NCBI RefSeq assembly: GCF_041687175.1
Contig: NZ_JAWLCK010000013.1
Location: 1 to 41,568 of the forward strand
Direction of reading: 5' to 3'
Source: Lutispora sp041687175
GTDB taxonomy: Bacteria; Bacillota; Clostridia; Lutisporales; Lutisporaceae
DNA length: 41,568 nucleotides
A program made the translations under genes and the position numbers. The notes under the pieces were generated by a model. That model was not told the DNA's origin and made no database searches. It saw only the letters and a list, made by a program, of their open reading frames with translations. Within the stretch, counting starts at the first letter, position 1; each line of letters begins with the position of its first letter. This document shows, one piece after another, positions 1-7,512 of this stretch.

Positions 1-319
1 TCTTCTCCATGGTCTGTCTACTGCACTTTTTTCTTTATTTACCTTGAACTTGAGTTTATCCTCCAAGTACTTTGTTATGCTTTTCATAACTCTTTCTCCA
101 GCTTTTCTGCTTCTGACGTATATATTACAGTCATCCGCATATCGACAGAACTTATGTCCCCTTCTCTCAAGCTCCTTGTCTAGTTCATTGAGCATGATAT
201 TTCCAAGTAGTGGTCTGATTGGGCTTACTTGTGGACACCCTTATCTTAGGCTTACGGTTGGCGCTATCAACCCCTGTATCGGACTTTCACCGATAAGCTT
301 GCACCCATGCTGGGCGCAC
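1..319 (-). mobile_element. Group II intron 5' fragment, internally deleted (left copy)
   Basis: On the minus strand the intron begins with GTGCGCCC at 319-312, a typical bacterial group II intron 5' end, followed by domain I-like sequence with the GTGAAAGTCCG element. At about 235-230 this fuses without the usual roughly 1 kb of domains I-IV and RT N terminus to the middle of the intron reverse transcriptase. The encoded peptide runs through GNIMLNELDKELERRGHKF to the active-site box YADD and on to AVDRPWRR, leaving the window at base 1. The reading frame is open through the edge. The same fusion is present in the copy ending at 5880, about 91% identical by my count with no gaps. The GTGCGCC end and RT sequence suggest class C (IIC); class is inferred. 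Confidence 0.8.
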
Positions 320-362
320 CAGAAAAAACTGAAACCTAGGTAAGTTTCAGTTTTTTCTGGTG
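317..362 (-). terminator. Rho-independent terminator; group II intron target
   Basis: A perfect 19-bp inverted repeat (317-335 and 344-362, loop 336-343) contains A6 on one arm and T6 on the other, so it can terminate transcription in both directions. It lies downstream of the minus-strand fumAB-symporter genes. The intron 5' end (319) starts immediately after the T-rich arm on the minus strand. This is the known target preference of class IIC introns, which insert just behind terminator hairpins. Confidence 0.75.
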
Positions 363-443
363 CAAGTTGATAGGGTATTCCATCCTCTTTTACAATTCCC
401 ATTATTTCCGCTTATTTCCACGGGAGCCCATATGGGCTTTATT

Positions 444-1676
444 TTAAACTGTCTCGGTCCTATCGGTTTTAAGGGTTTTTTCAGACTTAGCAACAATAAC
501 GGCTGTAGCAACGTCACCTACAATATTAGGTACAACTCTTCCCATGTTTAAAATTCGGTCTATACCTGCTAGTAAGGCTAAACCTTCCATGGGCAGTTTG
601 GCAGCGCTTAGAACAATTGTCAGCATAACCAAACCAGAACCGGGAATTCCAGCTGTACCTATAGCTGCTAGAGTAGCAGTTATCATAACCATCACTTGGT
701 CTGTAAAGGTAAGGTCAATTCCAAAGATTTGTGCCGTAAAGATTACTGCAACTGCTTGATAGATAGCAGTTCCATTCATATTGACAACTGCTCCCAGTGG
801 AATAACGAAATTGGCAGTATCATCGTCAATACCCAATCTCTTGGCAGCCCTTAAATTCACCGGTATATTAGCCACACTAGAGCATGTAGCAAATACGAAT
901 GCCATAGGTTCCTTCATCTCTTTTAGGAATTTAATTGGTGATATGCCGCCAAATACACCTGTCACTACCCCTGCTTGAACAAGGACTAGATAGAGGATGC
1001 ATGCAATATATAGGGCAATTATTGCCTTTGCATAAGGAATTAAAATCTCTAAACCAATATTACCAACAACATTTGCCATCAATCCAAAGACACCAATAGG
1101 TGTAAATTCAAGAACTATTGAAGTAAGTTCCGTTATGACCTCTTGGCCTAGTTTGAAAAAGTCAAATAATTTTTGACCCTTGTCACCCATTTTTATAATG
1201 GCAAAGCCTAGTAATAAAGCAAAGAATATAATCTGTAATAATTCACTATTAGATAATGCCTTGAAGATATTGTCTGGTACGATATTTACTATCGTATCTG
1301 TTATTGAAGCATCTGCACTTGCTGTAGTTGTTTCAGAGGGCAGTTCAATAGTTACCCCTGAACCGATATTCATTAAATTAGCTATAACAAGACCTACTAG
1401 AATGGCAAGCAAAGTAGTTACTAGGAAGATTGACACTGTCTTTACACTGATTCTTCCAAGCTTTTTACCATCTCCCATATTAGCTATAGCAACTACGATT
1501 ACACAAAATACTAAAGGTGCTACCACCATTTTTAGCATATTTGTTAAGATAGTTCCTAAGAATGCAAACATGGAAGCCTTTTCTTTTAATATTAGACCAG
1601 CAATAATACCTAAAGAAAAACCAATCATTATCTTAGTAAATAAACCTATTTTCTTTTTGGATTTATTCATCCCCAT
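444..1676 (-). CDS. Dicarboxylate/amino acid:cation symporter (DAACS/SLC1 family)
   Basis: A 410-residue membrane carrier that imports acidic substrates with Na+ or H+. Family landmarks are visible: the serine-rich hairpin-1 segment (FATCSSVANIP, about residues 262-272), the NMNGTA cation site in TM7, the hairpin-2 motif GTAGIPGSG, and TM8 GIDRILNMGR..PNIVGD. Compared with the archaeal aspartate transporter GltPh, the TM8 aspartate that holds the substrate amino group (Asp394) is Asn here, while the arginine that holds the distal carboxylate (Arg397) is kept. That favours a dicarboxylate such as fumarate, malate or tartrate over an amino acid (inference). Start ATG has AGGTGG 5 nt upstream. 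It is the last gene of a three-gene unit, 38 nt after fumB, so the context agrees with C4-dicarboxylate uptake. Confidence 0.85.
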   Translation of the reverse strand: MGMNKSKKKIGLFTKIMIGFSLGIIAGLILKEKASMFAFLGTILTNMLKMVVAPLVFCVIVVAIANMGDGKKLGRISVKTVSIFLVTTLLAILVGLVIANLMNIGSGVTIELPSETTTASADASITDTIVNIVPDNIFKALSNSELLQIIFFALLLGFAIIKMGDKGQKLFDFFKLGQEVITELTSIVLEFTPIGVFGLMANVVGNIGLEILIPYAKAIIALYIACILYLVLVQAGVVTGVFGGISPIKFLKEMKEPMAFVFATCSSVANIPVNLRAAKRLGIDDDTANFVIPLGAVVNMNGTAIYQAVAVIFTAQIFGIDLTFTDQVMVMITATLAAIGTAGIPGSGLVMLTIVLSAAKLPMEGLALLAGIDRILNMGRVVPNIVGDVATAVIVAKSEKTLKTDRTETV

Positions 1677-1714
1677 CAGACCACCTTTCCCTTAAAGTTA
1701 TTAGAATAAATTGC

Positions 1715-2275
1715 CTACTCAATCCTATATTTTTTAACTTGCTCTTCTTGGAATACCCTACCCTTGCTGTCTATTCCTACGATTAGTCTCATATTTTCCA
1801 CATATAATCTTTTGATAGATTCTGTACCTAAATCCTCATAGGCTACAACATCACATTTCTTAATTTGATTTGCTATCATTGCTGATGCTCCGCCGATACT
1901 TAGGAAGTATACCATCCCATATTCCTTACAAAGATCTGTCACATAATCAGCACGCTCTCCTTTTCCTATCATGCCCAGAATTCCTAATTTTGCTGTCAAT
2001 TCAACGTATTTATCCATTCTGGCGCTTGTGGTAGGTGCTGCTGAACCTATGACTTTCCCTGGCTTTGCAGGTGTTGGCCCTACATAAAATATTATTTGAT
2101 TTTCAAGGTCAATTGGTTGAGGCCTATTGTTCTCATAATTTTCCTTCAACCTTCTATGGGCTGCATCCCTAGCTGTGTAAATGTAACCGGTCAGTTCAAC
2201 TACGTCGCCAATATTTAGTTTTATAATGTCCTCCCTTGTTAGTGGTGTAGTCAGTTTTATAACTTTGTTCTCCAT
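1715..2275 (-). CDS. fumB: Fumarate hydratase class I beta subunit (or L-tartrate dehydratase beta)
   Basis: A 186-residue C-terminal (beta) subunit of a two-subunit [4Fe-4S] hydro-lyase. It shows the family motifs DVVELTGYIYTARDAAHRR, YVGPTPAKPGKVIGSAAPTTSARMD and a late SIGGASA segment. I place the start at 2275 (MENKVIKL) because GGGGGT lies just upstream and because this avoids overlap with fumA. The frame is open further upstream to 2395, but that stretch is fumA sequence read in another frame. It follows fumA by 44 nt and precedes the symporter by 38 nt. Beta subunits of fumarase and tartrate dehydratase are too alike to separate by eye. Confidence 0.87.
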   Translation of the reverse strand: MENKVIKLTTPLTREDIIKLNIGDVVELTGYIYTARDAAHRRLKENYENNRPQPIDLENQIIFYVGPTPAKPGKVIGSAAPTTSARMDKYVELTAKLGILGMIGKGERADYVTDLCKEYGMVYFLSIGGASAMIANQIKKCDVVAYEDLGTESIKRLYVENMRLIVGIDSKGRVFQEEQVKKYRIE

Positions 2276-2319
2276 ATTTTTGACCCCCATTATTATAAAG
2301 TTCTGAAGTAATTTGATGT

Positions 2320-3165
2320 TTATAATTCCGCTGATGCTTGACGAACTGAATGGCACTGTAAGTTTACAGCCACTGGCAAGGATGTAATATGGCAAGGATA
2401 AGATTCAATATGCACATCAAAGGCAGTCATTCTTCCACCCATACCTAATGGCCCAATGCCGGATTTGTTGATTTCCTCTAATAGCTCTTCTTCTAATTTT
2501 GCATAGAGTGGGTTTGGATTACGGCTTCCTATGGGTCTCAGTAAGGCTTTTTTAGCTAGTAAGGTGGTCATATCCATGGTTCCACCTATACCTACACCTA
2601 CTACTACAGGTGGACACGCCTTCCCCCCTGCCTTTAATACAGAATCAATGATGTATTTTTTTACCCCTTCGATACCATCAGCTGGAACTAAGTTTGTAAA
2701 GGTTCCCATGTTTTCACTACCGCCCCCTTTAGGCATAACAGTAATCTTTACCTTATCTCCTGGAACGATTTCCGTATGGAGTACACAGGGTGTGTTGTCG
2801 TTAGTATTAACTCTTTCTATAGGATCAGCTAAAACAGATTTTCTCAAGTAGCCTTCAATGTATCCTTTTCTTACTCCTTCATTTACTGCTTCTACCAATG
2901 GTCTTCCCTTCCAAGATACCTGCTCACCAATCTCCATCATAACCACAGCCATCCCTGTGTCGTGGCAAACAGGCATTTCTTCCTTTGATGCAAGCTCTGC
3001 ATTATCTAGCAATAGTTTTAGCGTATCTTTTCCGTATGGAGACTCTTCACTTTCATAGGCATCCTTTAAGGCTTGGATAACGTTTTCATTTAGGTGATAA
3101 CAAGCATCCATAGAAAGTTTAGCAATTACTTGTATTAATTCTTCTGTATCAATGATTCTAGTCAT
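2320..3165 (-). CDS. fumA: Fumarate hydratase class I alpha subunit (or L-tartrate dehydratase alpha)
   Basis: A 281-residue alpha subunit that binds the [4Fe-4S] cluster and, with the beta subunit, interconverts fumarate and malate (or dehydrates tartrate). Three cysteines in family positions can ligate the cluster: Cys67 in PVCHDTG, Cys184 in GKACPPVVVGVGIGG and Cys271 in NLQCHSVR. The motif GGGSENMG around 147-154 is also typical. The two-subunit form is usual in anaerobic Firmicutes and archaea. Start ATG has AAGGAG about 9 nt upstream. It is the first gene of the minus-strand operon and diverges from the LysR gene, which probably controls it. Substrate choice between fumarate/malate and tartrate is not settled by sequence alone. 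Confidence 0.88.
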   Translation of the reverse strand: MTRIIDTEELIQVIAKLSMDACYHLNENVIQALKDAYESEESPYGKDTLKLLLDNAELASKEEMPVCHDTGMAVVMMEIGEQVSWKGRPLVEAVNEGVRKGYIEGYLRKSVLADPIERVNTNDNTPCVLHTEIVPGDKVKITVMPKGGGSENMGTFTNLVPADGIEGVKKYIIDSVLKAGGKACPPVVVGVGIGGTMDMTTLLAKKALLRPIGSRNPNPLYAKLEEELLEEINKSGIGPLGMGGRMTAFDVHIESYPCHITSLPVAVNLQCHSVRQASAEL

Positions 3166-3308
3166 AGCAACTACTCCTTCGCTCTGAATTTTTTAAAAAT
3201 TTTTATTTTACAATTTCATTATAAAACGGTATACTATAAATGTATAATATATAAAATTTATTTTTCTATATATTATTTTTATAGATTTAAAGATATGGGT
3301 GGTCAGAT
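3166..3308. promoter_or_regulatory. Divergent fumA / lysR promoter region
   Basis: This 143-bp, very AT-rich gap separates divergent fumA and lysR. On the minus strand TATACA (3246-3241), 17 nt, TATAAT (3223-3218) forms a reasonable sigma-A promoter for fumA. On the plus strand several TATA-rich hexamers at 3230-3270 could serve lysR. LysR-type regulators usually bind T-N11-A sites in such intergenic regions; the sequence holds several AT-rich inverted repeats, and I cannot choose one. lysR has GGGTGG before its ATG. Confidence 0.5.
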
Positions 3309-4238
3309 ATGGAGCCTGTTTATGAATATGTCTATGCCGTTAAAACCCTGAGATCCTTTACGGAAGCTTCAAAACATCTAAATATAACTCAACCTGCCTT
3401 GAGTATCGCCATTAAAAAACTAGAAGATAAAATCGGTCATCCCATTTTCGATCGGGATGCTAAACCTATCGCTTTAACACCGGCTGGTGAAATCCTATTT
3501 TCATTTATTGAAGATCTTATCCTGCTAGAGGCCAATACCAGGGCAGCCTTGGAAGAGTTAGACAATTGGAAGGTGGGCAATATCATCATAGGAGCTACTC
3601 AATATTTCACAGCCTTTATTCTACCTAAATATATCTCAAAATTCGCCGAAAGCCATCCAAAGGCTAGGATAACCATTATTGAGCGCAGTGCTGCCCAGTT
3701 GCCAGAACTCCTTGAAAACAATGAGATTAACCTTATTTTCAGCCTAGAGCAATTCAATCTTGAAAAATATGCCCTCCATAAGGGAATTACTGACTATGTC
3801 TTTATTTCAATACCAAAGGACTTTATTAAAAATGACAGTCTCAGAAAATATGCTTTGACTAGAGAAGAGATAATCTCTACTAAATATGAGGATTTAAAAG
3901 CTATTCCATCCCTAAATGATTTAAGTAAAATACCCTTTGTAATATTACGGCCTGGGAATAATCTACATTATCGAACTATGATGCTGTTTCAATTGGAAGG
4001 CATAATGCCGCCTATTAAAATGATGTTAGACCAACTGACTACTTCCCATTACATTTCCAGATTCAGCTTTGCTGCCACATTAACTACCGATAGATTGATT
4101 AAGCAGATTCATGATGATGGTAACCTATTATATCTTAAATTCGACCATCCTTTGATGATAAGGAACTTCAATATAGTTGTAAAGAATAACTGCTTTAAGT
4201 CTAAAGTTCTACTTGATTTTATCGATATGTTTCAATAG
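3309..4238 (+). CDS. LysR-family transcriptional regulator
   Basis: A 309-residue regulator. Residues about 1-60 form the LysR winged helix-turn-helix (TLRSFTEASKHLNITQPALSIAIKKLEDKIGHPIF), with LTPAGE closing the domain. Residues about 90-300 form the periplasmic-binding-protein-like effector domain (IIIGATQYFTAFILPKYISKF). It is transcribed away from fumA-fumB-symporter, the usual position for a LysR protein controlling that operon in response to a substrate or product, here likely a C4 dicarboxylate (inference). The ATG is preceded by GGGTGG. No clear own terminator follows; the gene ends about 33 bp before group II intron sequence on the opposite strand. Confidence 0.88.
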   Translation: MEPVYEYVYAVKTLRSFTEASKHLNITQPALSIAIKKLEDKIGHPIFDRDAKPIALTPAGEILFSFIEDLILLEANTRAALEELDNWKVGNIIIGATQYFTAFILPKYISKFAESHPKARITIIERSAAQLPELLENNEINLIFSLEQFNLEKYALHKGITDYVFISIPKDFIKNDSLRKYALTREEIISTKYEDLKAIPSLNDLSKIPFVILRPGNNLHYRTMMLFQLEGIMPPIKMMLDQLTTSHYISRFSFAATLTTDRLIKQIHDDGNLLYLKFDHPLMIRNFNIVVKNNCFKSKVLLDFIDMFQ

Positions 4239-4313
4239 AAAGGTTAAAGCTATTGCCCATAGCAGGAGCAATCGAGTAGGTGGTAGATGATTATTTCATC
4301 TACCGACCTCTCA

Positions 4314-5057
4314 GTCGAGTAGCCAAGAGGAGTTTCAACCCAAGGCTTTCACAGAACCGTACGTGAACCTCTCGATTCATACTTCTTATTATTTACGCAT
4401 CTCATAATTTCATTAGAGAGCCCAGTGTGCAAACATTTTAGTTTCTCTATTTCTTACTTGTTGTAGCTATTCTTCACACCTGCGCCGATGTCCACGAAAG
4501 TGTTTGCATCTGCACACTACACATTTTACAAGCCATTGCTGTACAAAATTTAACGTGTTAACGTGCGCTTCATTGCTGAACGATTATATTTTCCAAAGTA
4601 ATTAATCCATCTTCTCAGGATTGGATTCAATTCTTCTGCTATTATCTCTAACCTACTTTCTGCTTTCTTGTGTATTTCCTCAACTCTAAGCTTGTTTTTC
4701 AGCGTCTGTTCAGCTTTTTTGCTCACCGATGCAATGAAATTCAAAATTAAAGCCTGTTCTATGCTCATGCCGTCTTAATGCCGGATGCCAAGCAGACAGT
4801 TTCAGGATATACCTCTACTCTCATCCCTATCCAGTGGTGGAAAGTAGGTTTTGACATCGTTTTACGCTATCGACACCTCAACAACGGTTTGCTTTTGCTC
4901 ATCTTCATAGAACACACATGCTTATTTCGTATTGACTTTTCCTCCATCGCTTACTACCACAGCTTTTGTCTGCAAAAGCAGAAGGTTGTTTGATAGGTAC
5001 GCCTGACCGTTCTCTATCGTAGGGTCTTTCTCCATCTTCAATGCAGTTTTCGCAGCA
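4314..5057 (-). mobile_element. Inner group II intron remnant nested in the outer intron
   Basis: This block separates domain V and domain VI of the outer intron. Its minus-strand 3' end is GGCTACTCGAC (4324-4314), preceded by a domain VI-like hairpin and a domain V 3' arm (UUCACGUACGGUUCU, 4367-4353) with a GAGA loop. The 5' arm of that domain V reads AGAAGUAUG instead of the usual AGCCGUAUG, so the catalytic triad is lost. The 5' boundary, GTGCTGCG near 5057, is my estimate. The enclosed protein remnant is of a different maturase type from the outer one. At about 744 bp it lacks most of an intron ORF, so it is also a deletion derivative. Confidence 0.6.
4415..4800 (-). pseudogene. C-terminal remnant of a second, different group II intron maturase
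   Basis: On the minus strand, 4768-4550 reads as a maturase domain X fragment containing IAEELNPILRRWINYFGKYNRSAMKRTL, close to the common LNPILRGWINYYGKF motif. After TL the family sequence continues in another frame (HVNTLNFVQQWLVKC, then FRGHRRRCEE, a stop, then REtKMFAHWAL), showing at least one frameshift and one stop. The ending with RGHRRR and FAHW is typical of maturases outside class C. The N-terminal RT domains are absent. Residue matches to the family are from memory of the consensus. Confidence 0.6.
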
Positions 5058-5103
5058 CACCACCACCGTACGTACCGTTCGGTATACGGCGGTTTAATAA
5101 GAT

Positions 5104-5803
5104 TTAATGTACTAGCTTATACCTTTTATAGATACTTGTATATCCTATCTTTTCAAGATATGCATTCATTAGAGCTGTACTTAGAATTGGACTATTGAAA
5201 ATCCTCCAATAGCTTTTCCTAGTATTAGCGTATTGCCATGCTTTCTCTTTCGAAGCTCCAAATTTTTAAGATTATAATACTTGGTCTTTATCTTCTTCCA
5301 CTGTTTCCAAAAGCACATCCTTATTCTTCGCCTTATCCACTCGTCCAGTGATTTCACTAATCTAACCATGTTTGCTATTCTAAAATAGTTTGTCCAATCT
5401 ATTATGAGTTGACGAAGTTTCAATAGCCTATATTCCATACTCCATCCATTATTTCTTTTAGTAATTTCCTTTATTTTAGCTTTGAACTTAGCAACAGATT
5501 TTTCATATACTTTTATTCCTGTTTTTTCATTCAGTTGGTAGAATGTGAATCCTAGAAATTTTCATCTCCATGGTCTGTCTACTGCATTTTTCTCTTTGTT
5601 TACTTTGAGCTTGAGTTTATCCTCCAAGTACTTTGATATGCTTTTCATAACTCTTTCTCCCGCTTTTCTGCTCTTTACATATATATTACAGTCATCCGCA
5701 TATCGGCAGAATTTATGTCCCCTTCTCTCCAGTTCCTTGTCTAGTTCTGTAAGCATGATATTTCCAAGTAGTGGTCTGATTGGGCTTACTTGTGGATACC
5801 CTT
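5104..5803 (-). pseudogene. Group II intron reverse transcriptase/maturase, truncated with nonsense and frameshift
   Basis: This is the C-terminal half of an intron-encoded protein. It opens at GYPQVSPIRPLLGNIML, where the family usually has GTPQGSPISPLL, directly behind fused domain I sequence with a stop codon just upstream, so no N terminus exists. The catalytic box FCRYADDCNIYVKS is kept. At 5564-5562 an in-frame TGA interrupts RPWR-stop-KFLGF; the left copy has AGA there. Reading continues in the same frame through YQLNEKTGIKVYEKS and maturase domain X (IDWTNYFRIANM, RRIRMCFWKQWKK). Near 5260 one base is missing and the rest continues in another frame (ASKEKAWQYANTRKSYWRI to KRYKLVH, stop at 5104). 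There is no C-terminal HNH endonuclease, which fits class C. Not expected to be active. Confidence 0.8.
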
Positions 5804-5880
5804 ATCTTAGGCTAACGGTTGGTGCTATCAACCCTCGTATCGGACTTTCACCGACTAGCTTACGCCCATGCTTGGCGCAC

Positions 5881-5999
5881 ATCGTATGGGTAGCATGGAT
5901 GGTGCCCAAGCCTTCCAGGGCATGGAGGCCCTTTGGGAGGCGTTAGATTTTTCTTATGATATGAGCTTTAGAGTTATCAAAATCAATACTCATGTGAAC
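5881..5999. other. Unassigned GC-richer segment, possible gene remnant
   Basis: Between the intron 5' end and the repeat block lies about 120 bp that is richer in GC at 5890-5945 than its surroundings. On the plus strand one frame reads MGSMDGAQAFQGMEALWEAL followed by DFSYDMSFRV, which looks protein-like, but I do not recognise it and there is no ribosome binding site. It may be an exon-side remnant of whatever the intron invaded. No terminator hairpin stands directly before the intron here, unlike the left copy. Confidence 0.3.
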
Positions 6000-6284
6000 T
6001 GCACATATGCTTATTATAATTCGCTATACTATCGAAGCAGTTCTATTAAGTACCCTATAGGAATACCCTGATTACTCGTAGCCCGTGGCACGTGACAGGA
6101 CGGAATAGGAATACCATAGGCTCGCAGCCTACATATTAGTGTCTTTTAGTGTTCTGAAGAAAAAAACCCTCCATGATAATCCGTGGTTTGTGCCGTGTAA
6201 ATCCGTGTTCTCCAAAAAGACCCCAGAGTAATACCCTAATTCTAGCAACCAGAGACCAGCGACTAGCGACTAGTGACTGATTAA
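6000..6284. repeat. Composite intergenic repeat, locus A
   Basis: A mosaic of modules shared with the block at 34061-34586. Module X: GCACATATGCTTATT at 6001, then TTCGCT and ATCGAA. Module Y: ATAGGAATACC at about 6057, then GACGGAATAGGAATACC at 6100-6116 and TAGGCT. Module T: TTAGTGTCTTTTAGTG at about 6136-6151. Module S: repeated TCCGTG or GCCGTG units at about 6180-6210. Module H: CCAGAGACCAGC at 6249 followed by 7-bp units GACTAGC and GACTAGT to about 6278. In the 34-kb copy X and Y are in the opposite order. No coding potential. It lies directly before an EamA gene. Confidence 0.75.
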
Positions 6285-6329
6285 TGATATAATAATTCTA
6301 AAGCTACTAGAAAAGAATGGAGAATAAAC

Positions 6330-7208
6330 ATGAGCCAACAGCCTAAAAGCCCCATAAATCCATATTTTGCACTGATTCTATCGGTGCTTTCCGTTTCTAC
6401 ATCGTCTATATTCGTGAGGTTTTCCGATGCACCAGCTATGATAATATCAGCCTACAGGATGCTGTTTACCCTGCTCCTTATGACTCCTGTGGCACTGGTA
6501 AAGCATAAGGAGGAACTGGCTCAAATTACAAAACGAGACGGCCTGTATGCCATTGTAAGTGGACTTTTCCTTGCATTGCATTTTGCCACCTGGATAACGT
6601 CCCTTAAGCTGACAACTGTTGCTGCTTCTACAGTTTTGGTGCAGATGTCTCCCATATTTGTTGTAGCCGGCTCCTTTGTATTTTTCAAAGAGACTATCAA
6701 TAAAGCTGCTTTGATTGGTGTTATTATTGCAATAGCTGGAAGTGTTTTAGTAGGCATACTGGATTTCAGAATAGGAGGTACTGCCTTGGCAGGAGACTTT
6801 CTGGCACTAGCGGGAGCTTTTTTTGTGGCAGGTTACTTGCTCATAGGAAGAGAATTAAGAAAGAGGATAAATCTTTTACCTTATACATTTATCGTTTACG
6901 GAAGCTGTACTGTGTTTCTGATTGCAGGATGTATGCTTATGGGAATACCCTTATATCCTTACTCTCCAAAAAACTATGCAATATTTTTAGCTTTGGCTTT
7001 CTTTTGCACCATATTGGGACATACAGTATTCAATTGGGCATTAAAGTATCTACCGGCTTATGCGGTATCCATATGCAGTTTGTTTGAACCGGTGGGTGCC
7101 ACATTTTTGGCGTTTTTACTTTTGGGAGAAATACCAGGGCTTCTACAATTATGTGGTCAGCTTGTTGTGTTAATAGGCTTATATATATTCATTGCAAAAG
7201 GTAATTAA
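6330..7208 (+). CDS. EamA/DMT-family transporter
   Basis: A 292-residue integral membrane protein of the drug/metabolite transporter superfamily, with two repeated EamA units of about five membrane segments each (residues about 10-145 and 155-290). Family signs include ATWITSLKLTTVAASTVLVQMSPIF closing the first repeat and TVFNWALKYLPAYAVSICSLFEPVGATFLAF in the second. Members export amino acids, nucleobases or other small metabolites; the substrate cannot be read from sequence. Start ATG has GGAGA about 8 nt upstream. A TATAAT at 6288-6293 just behind the repeat block may be its -10 box, without a convincing -35. It appears to be a single-gene unit. Confidence 0.85.
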   Translation: MSQQPKSPINPYFALILSVLSVSTSSIFVRFSDAPAMIISAYRMLFTLLLMTPVALVKHKEELAQITKRDGLYAIVSGLFLALHFATWITSLKLTTVAASTVLVQMSPIFVVAGSFVFFKETINKAALIGVIIAIAGSVLVGILDFRIGGTALAGDFLALAGAFFVAGYLLIGRELRKRINLLPYTFIVYGSCTVFLIAGCMLMGIPLYPYSPKNYAIFLALAFFCTILGHTVFNWALKYLPAYAVSICSLFEPVGATFLAFLLLGEIPGLLQLCGQLVVLIGLYIFIAKGN

Positions 7209-7480
7209 AATGAATTGACATAATATTATTTTAAGAAAAAATGAAATTTAACCCACCTGTTTGATACAAATAATATTGTAAAAAACTTAACAAATAGTCA
7301 ATATAGGAAAAGAACTGATGCCATAAATTCGGCGTTAGTTCTTTTTGATTTTTCATTTTCTTAATATATTCCCAATTATTGCAATTCAATGGTAAACACA
7401 TATTGATAAGATTCATATTTTGTAATACGGAGACTGTAGATTTAAAGCCATGGGAGAGCAATAAAAATCTATATTGCAAA
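7209..7480 (-). pseudogene. Unassigned region with a minus-strand ORF remnant
   Basis: The gap between the EamA gene and the acyl-CoA dehydrogenase operon is about 370 bp. A minus-strand frame from 7479 to 7231 would encode 82 residues, including LPLNCNNWEYIKKMKNQKEL and a hydrophobic LLSFLQYYLY near the end. Amino-acid composition looks more protein-like than a random shadow, and the style recalls the C-terminal tail of some transposases, but I cannot identify it. It begins with TTG, lacks a clear ribosome binding site and may be a gene fragment. Confidence 0.25.
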
Positions 7481-7490
7481 AAAACCTATA

Positions 7491-7512
7491 GTTTGGCATA
7501 AAAATTGCTAAA
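7491..7512 (+). promoter_or_regulatory. Sigma-54 (RpoN) type promoter of the acyl-CoA dehydrogenase operon
   Basis: The sequence TTGGCATA-AAAA-TTGCTA matches the sigma-54 consensus YTGGCACR-N4-TTGCW, with GG at 7495-7496 and GC at 7507-7508 separated by exactly 10 nt. It lies about 74 nt before the ATG at 7582. Upstream at 7458-7477 an interrupted palindrome (GCAATA, 8 nt, TATTGC) could be an activator site, though it is closer than usual. Sigma-54 promoters need an AAA+ activator; none is encoded in this window. Confidence 0.6.

Larger units (their letters stand above)
4271..5880 (-). mobile_element. Group II intron (outer copy), decayed and interrupted
   Basis: On the minus strand this runs from GTGCGCC (5880-5874) to a typical 3' end CCTACTCGAT (4280-4271). 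In order it holds a domain I fragment, the truncated RT pseudogene (about 5801-5104), an intact-looking domain V (5093-5061, stem CCGCCGUA/UACGGUGG with a 2-nt bulge and GAAC loop; the CGC triad is typical of class C), a foreign block (about 5057-4314), then a domain VI-like hairpin (arms 4296-4304 and 4282-4290) before the 3' end. Without the foreign block it is about 0.87 kb, less than half the length of a full class C intron. It shares the 5'/RT fusion with the left copy (1-319). The 5' flank at 5881 is not an obvious terminator. Confidence 0.75.

Noticed and set aside
425..438. AGCCCATATGGGCT palindrome next to the symporter stop codon as its terminator
   Set aside because: On the minus strand it is not followed by a T-run; the hairpin at 317-362 is the better terminator. 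The T-rich side is on the plus strand, where no gene ends.
4778..4993. 71-residue plus-strand ORF
   Set aside because: It is antisense to the inner intron remnant, has no ribosome binding site and no recognisable protein features.
5868..6071. 67-residue plus-strand ORF at the intron 5' flank as a gene
   Set aside because: It starts inside the intron end and runs into repeat locus A; only the middle 35 codons look protein-like, so I list the segment as unassigned instead.
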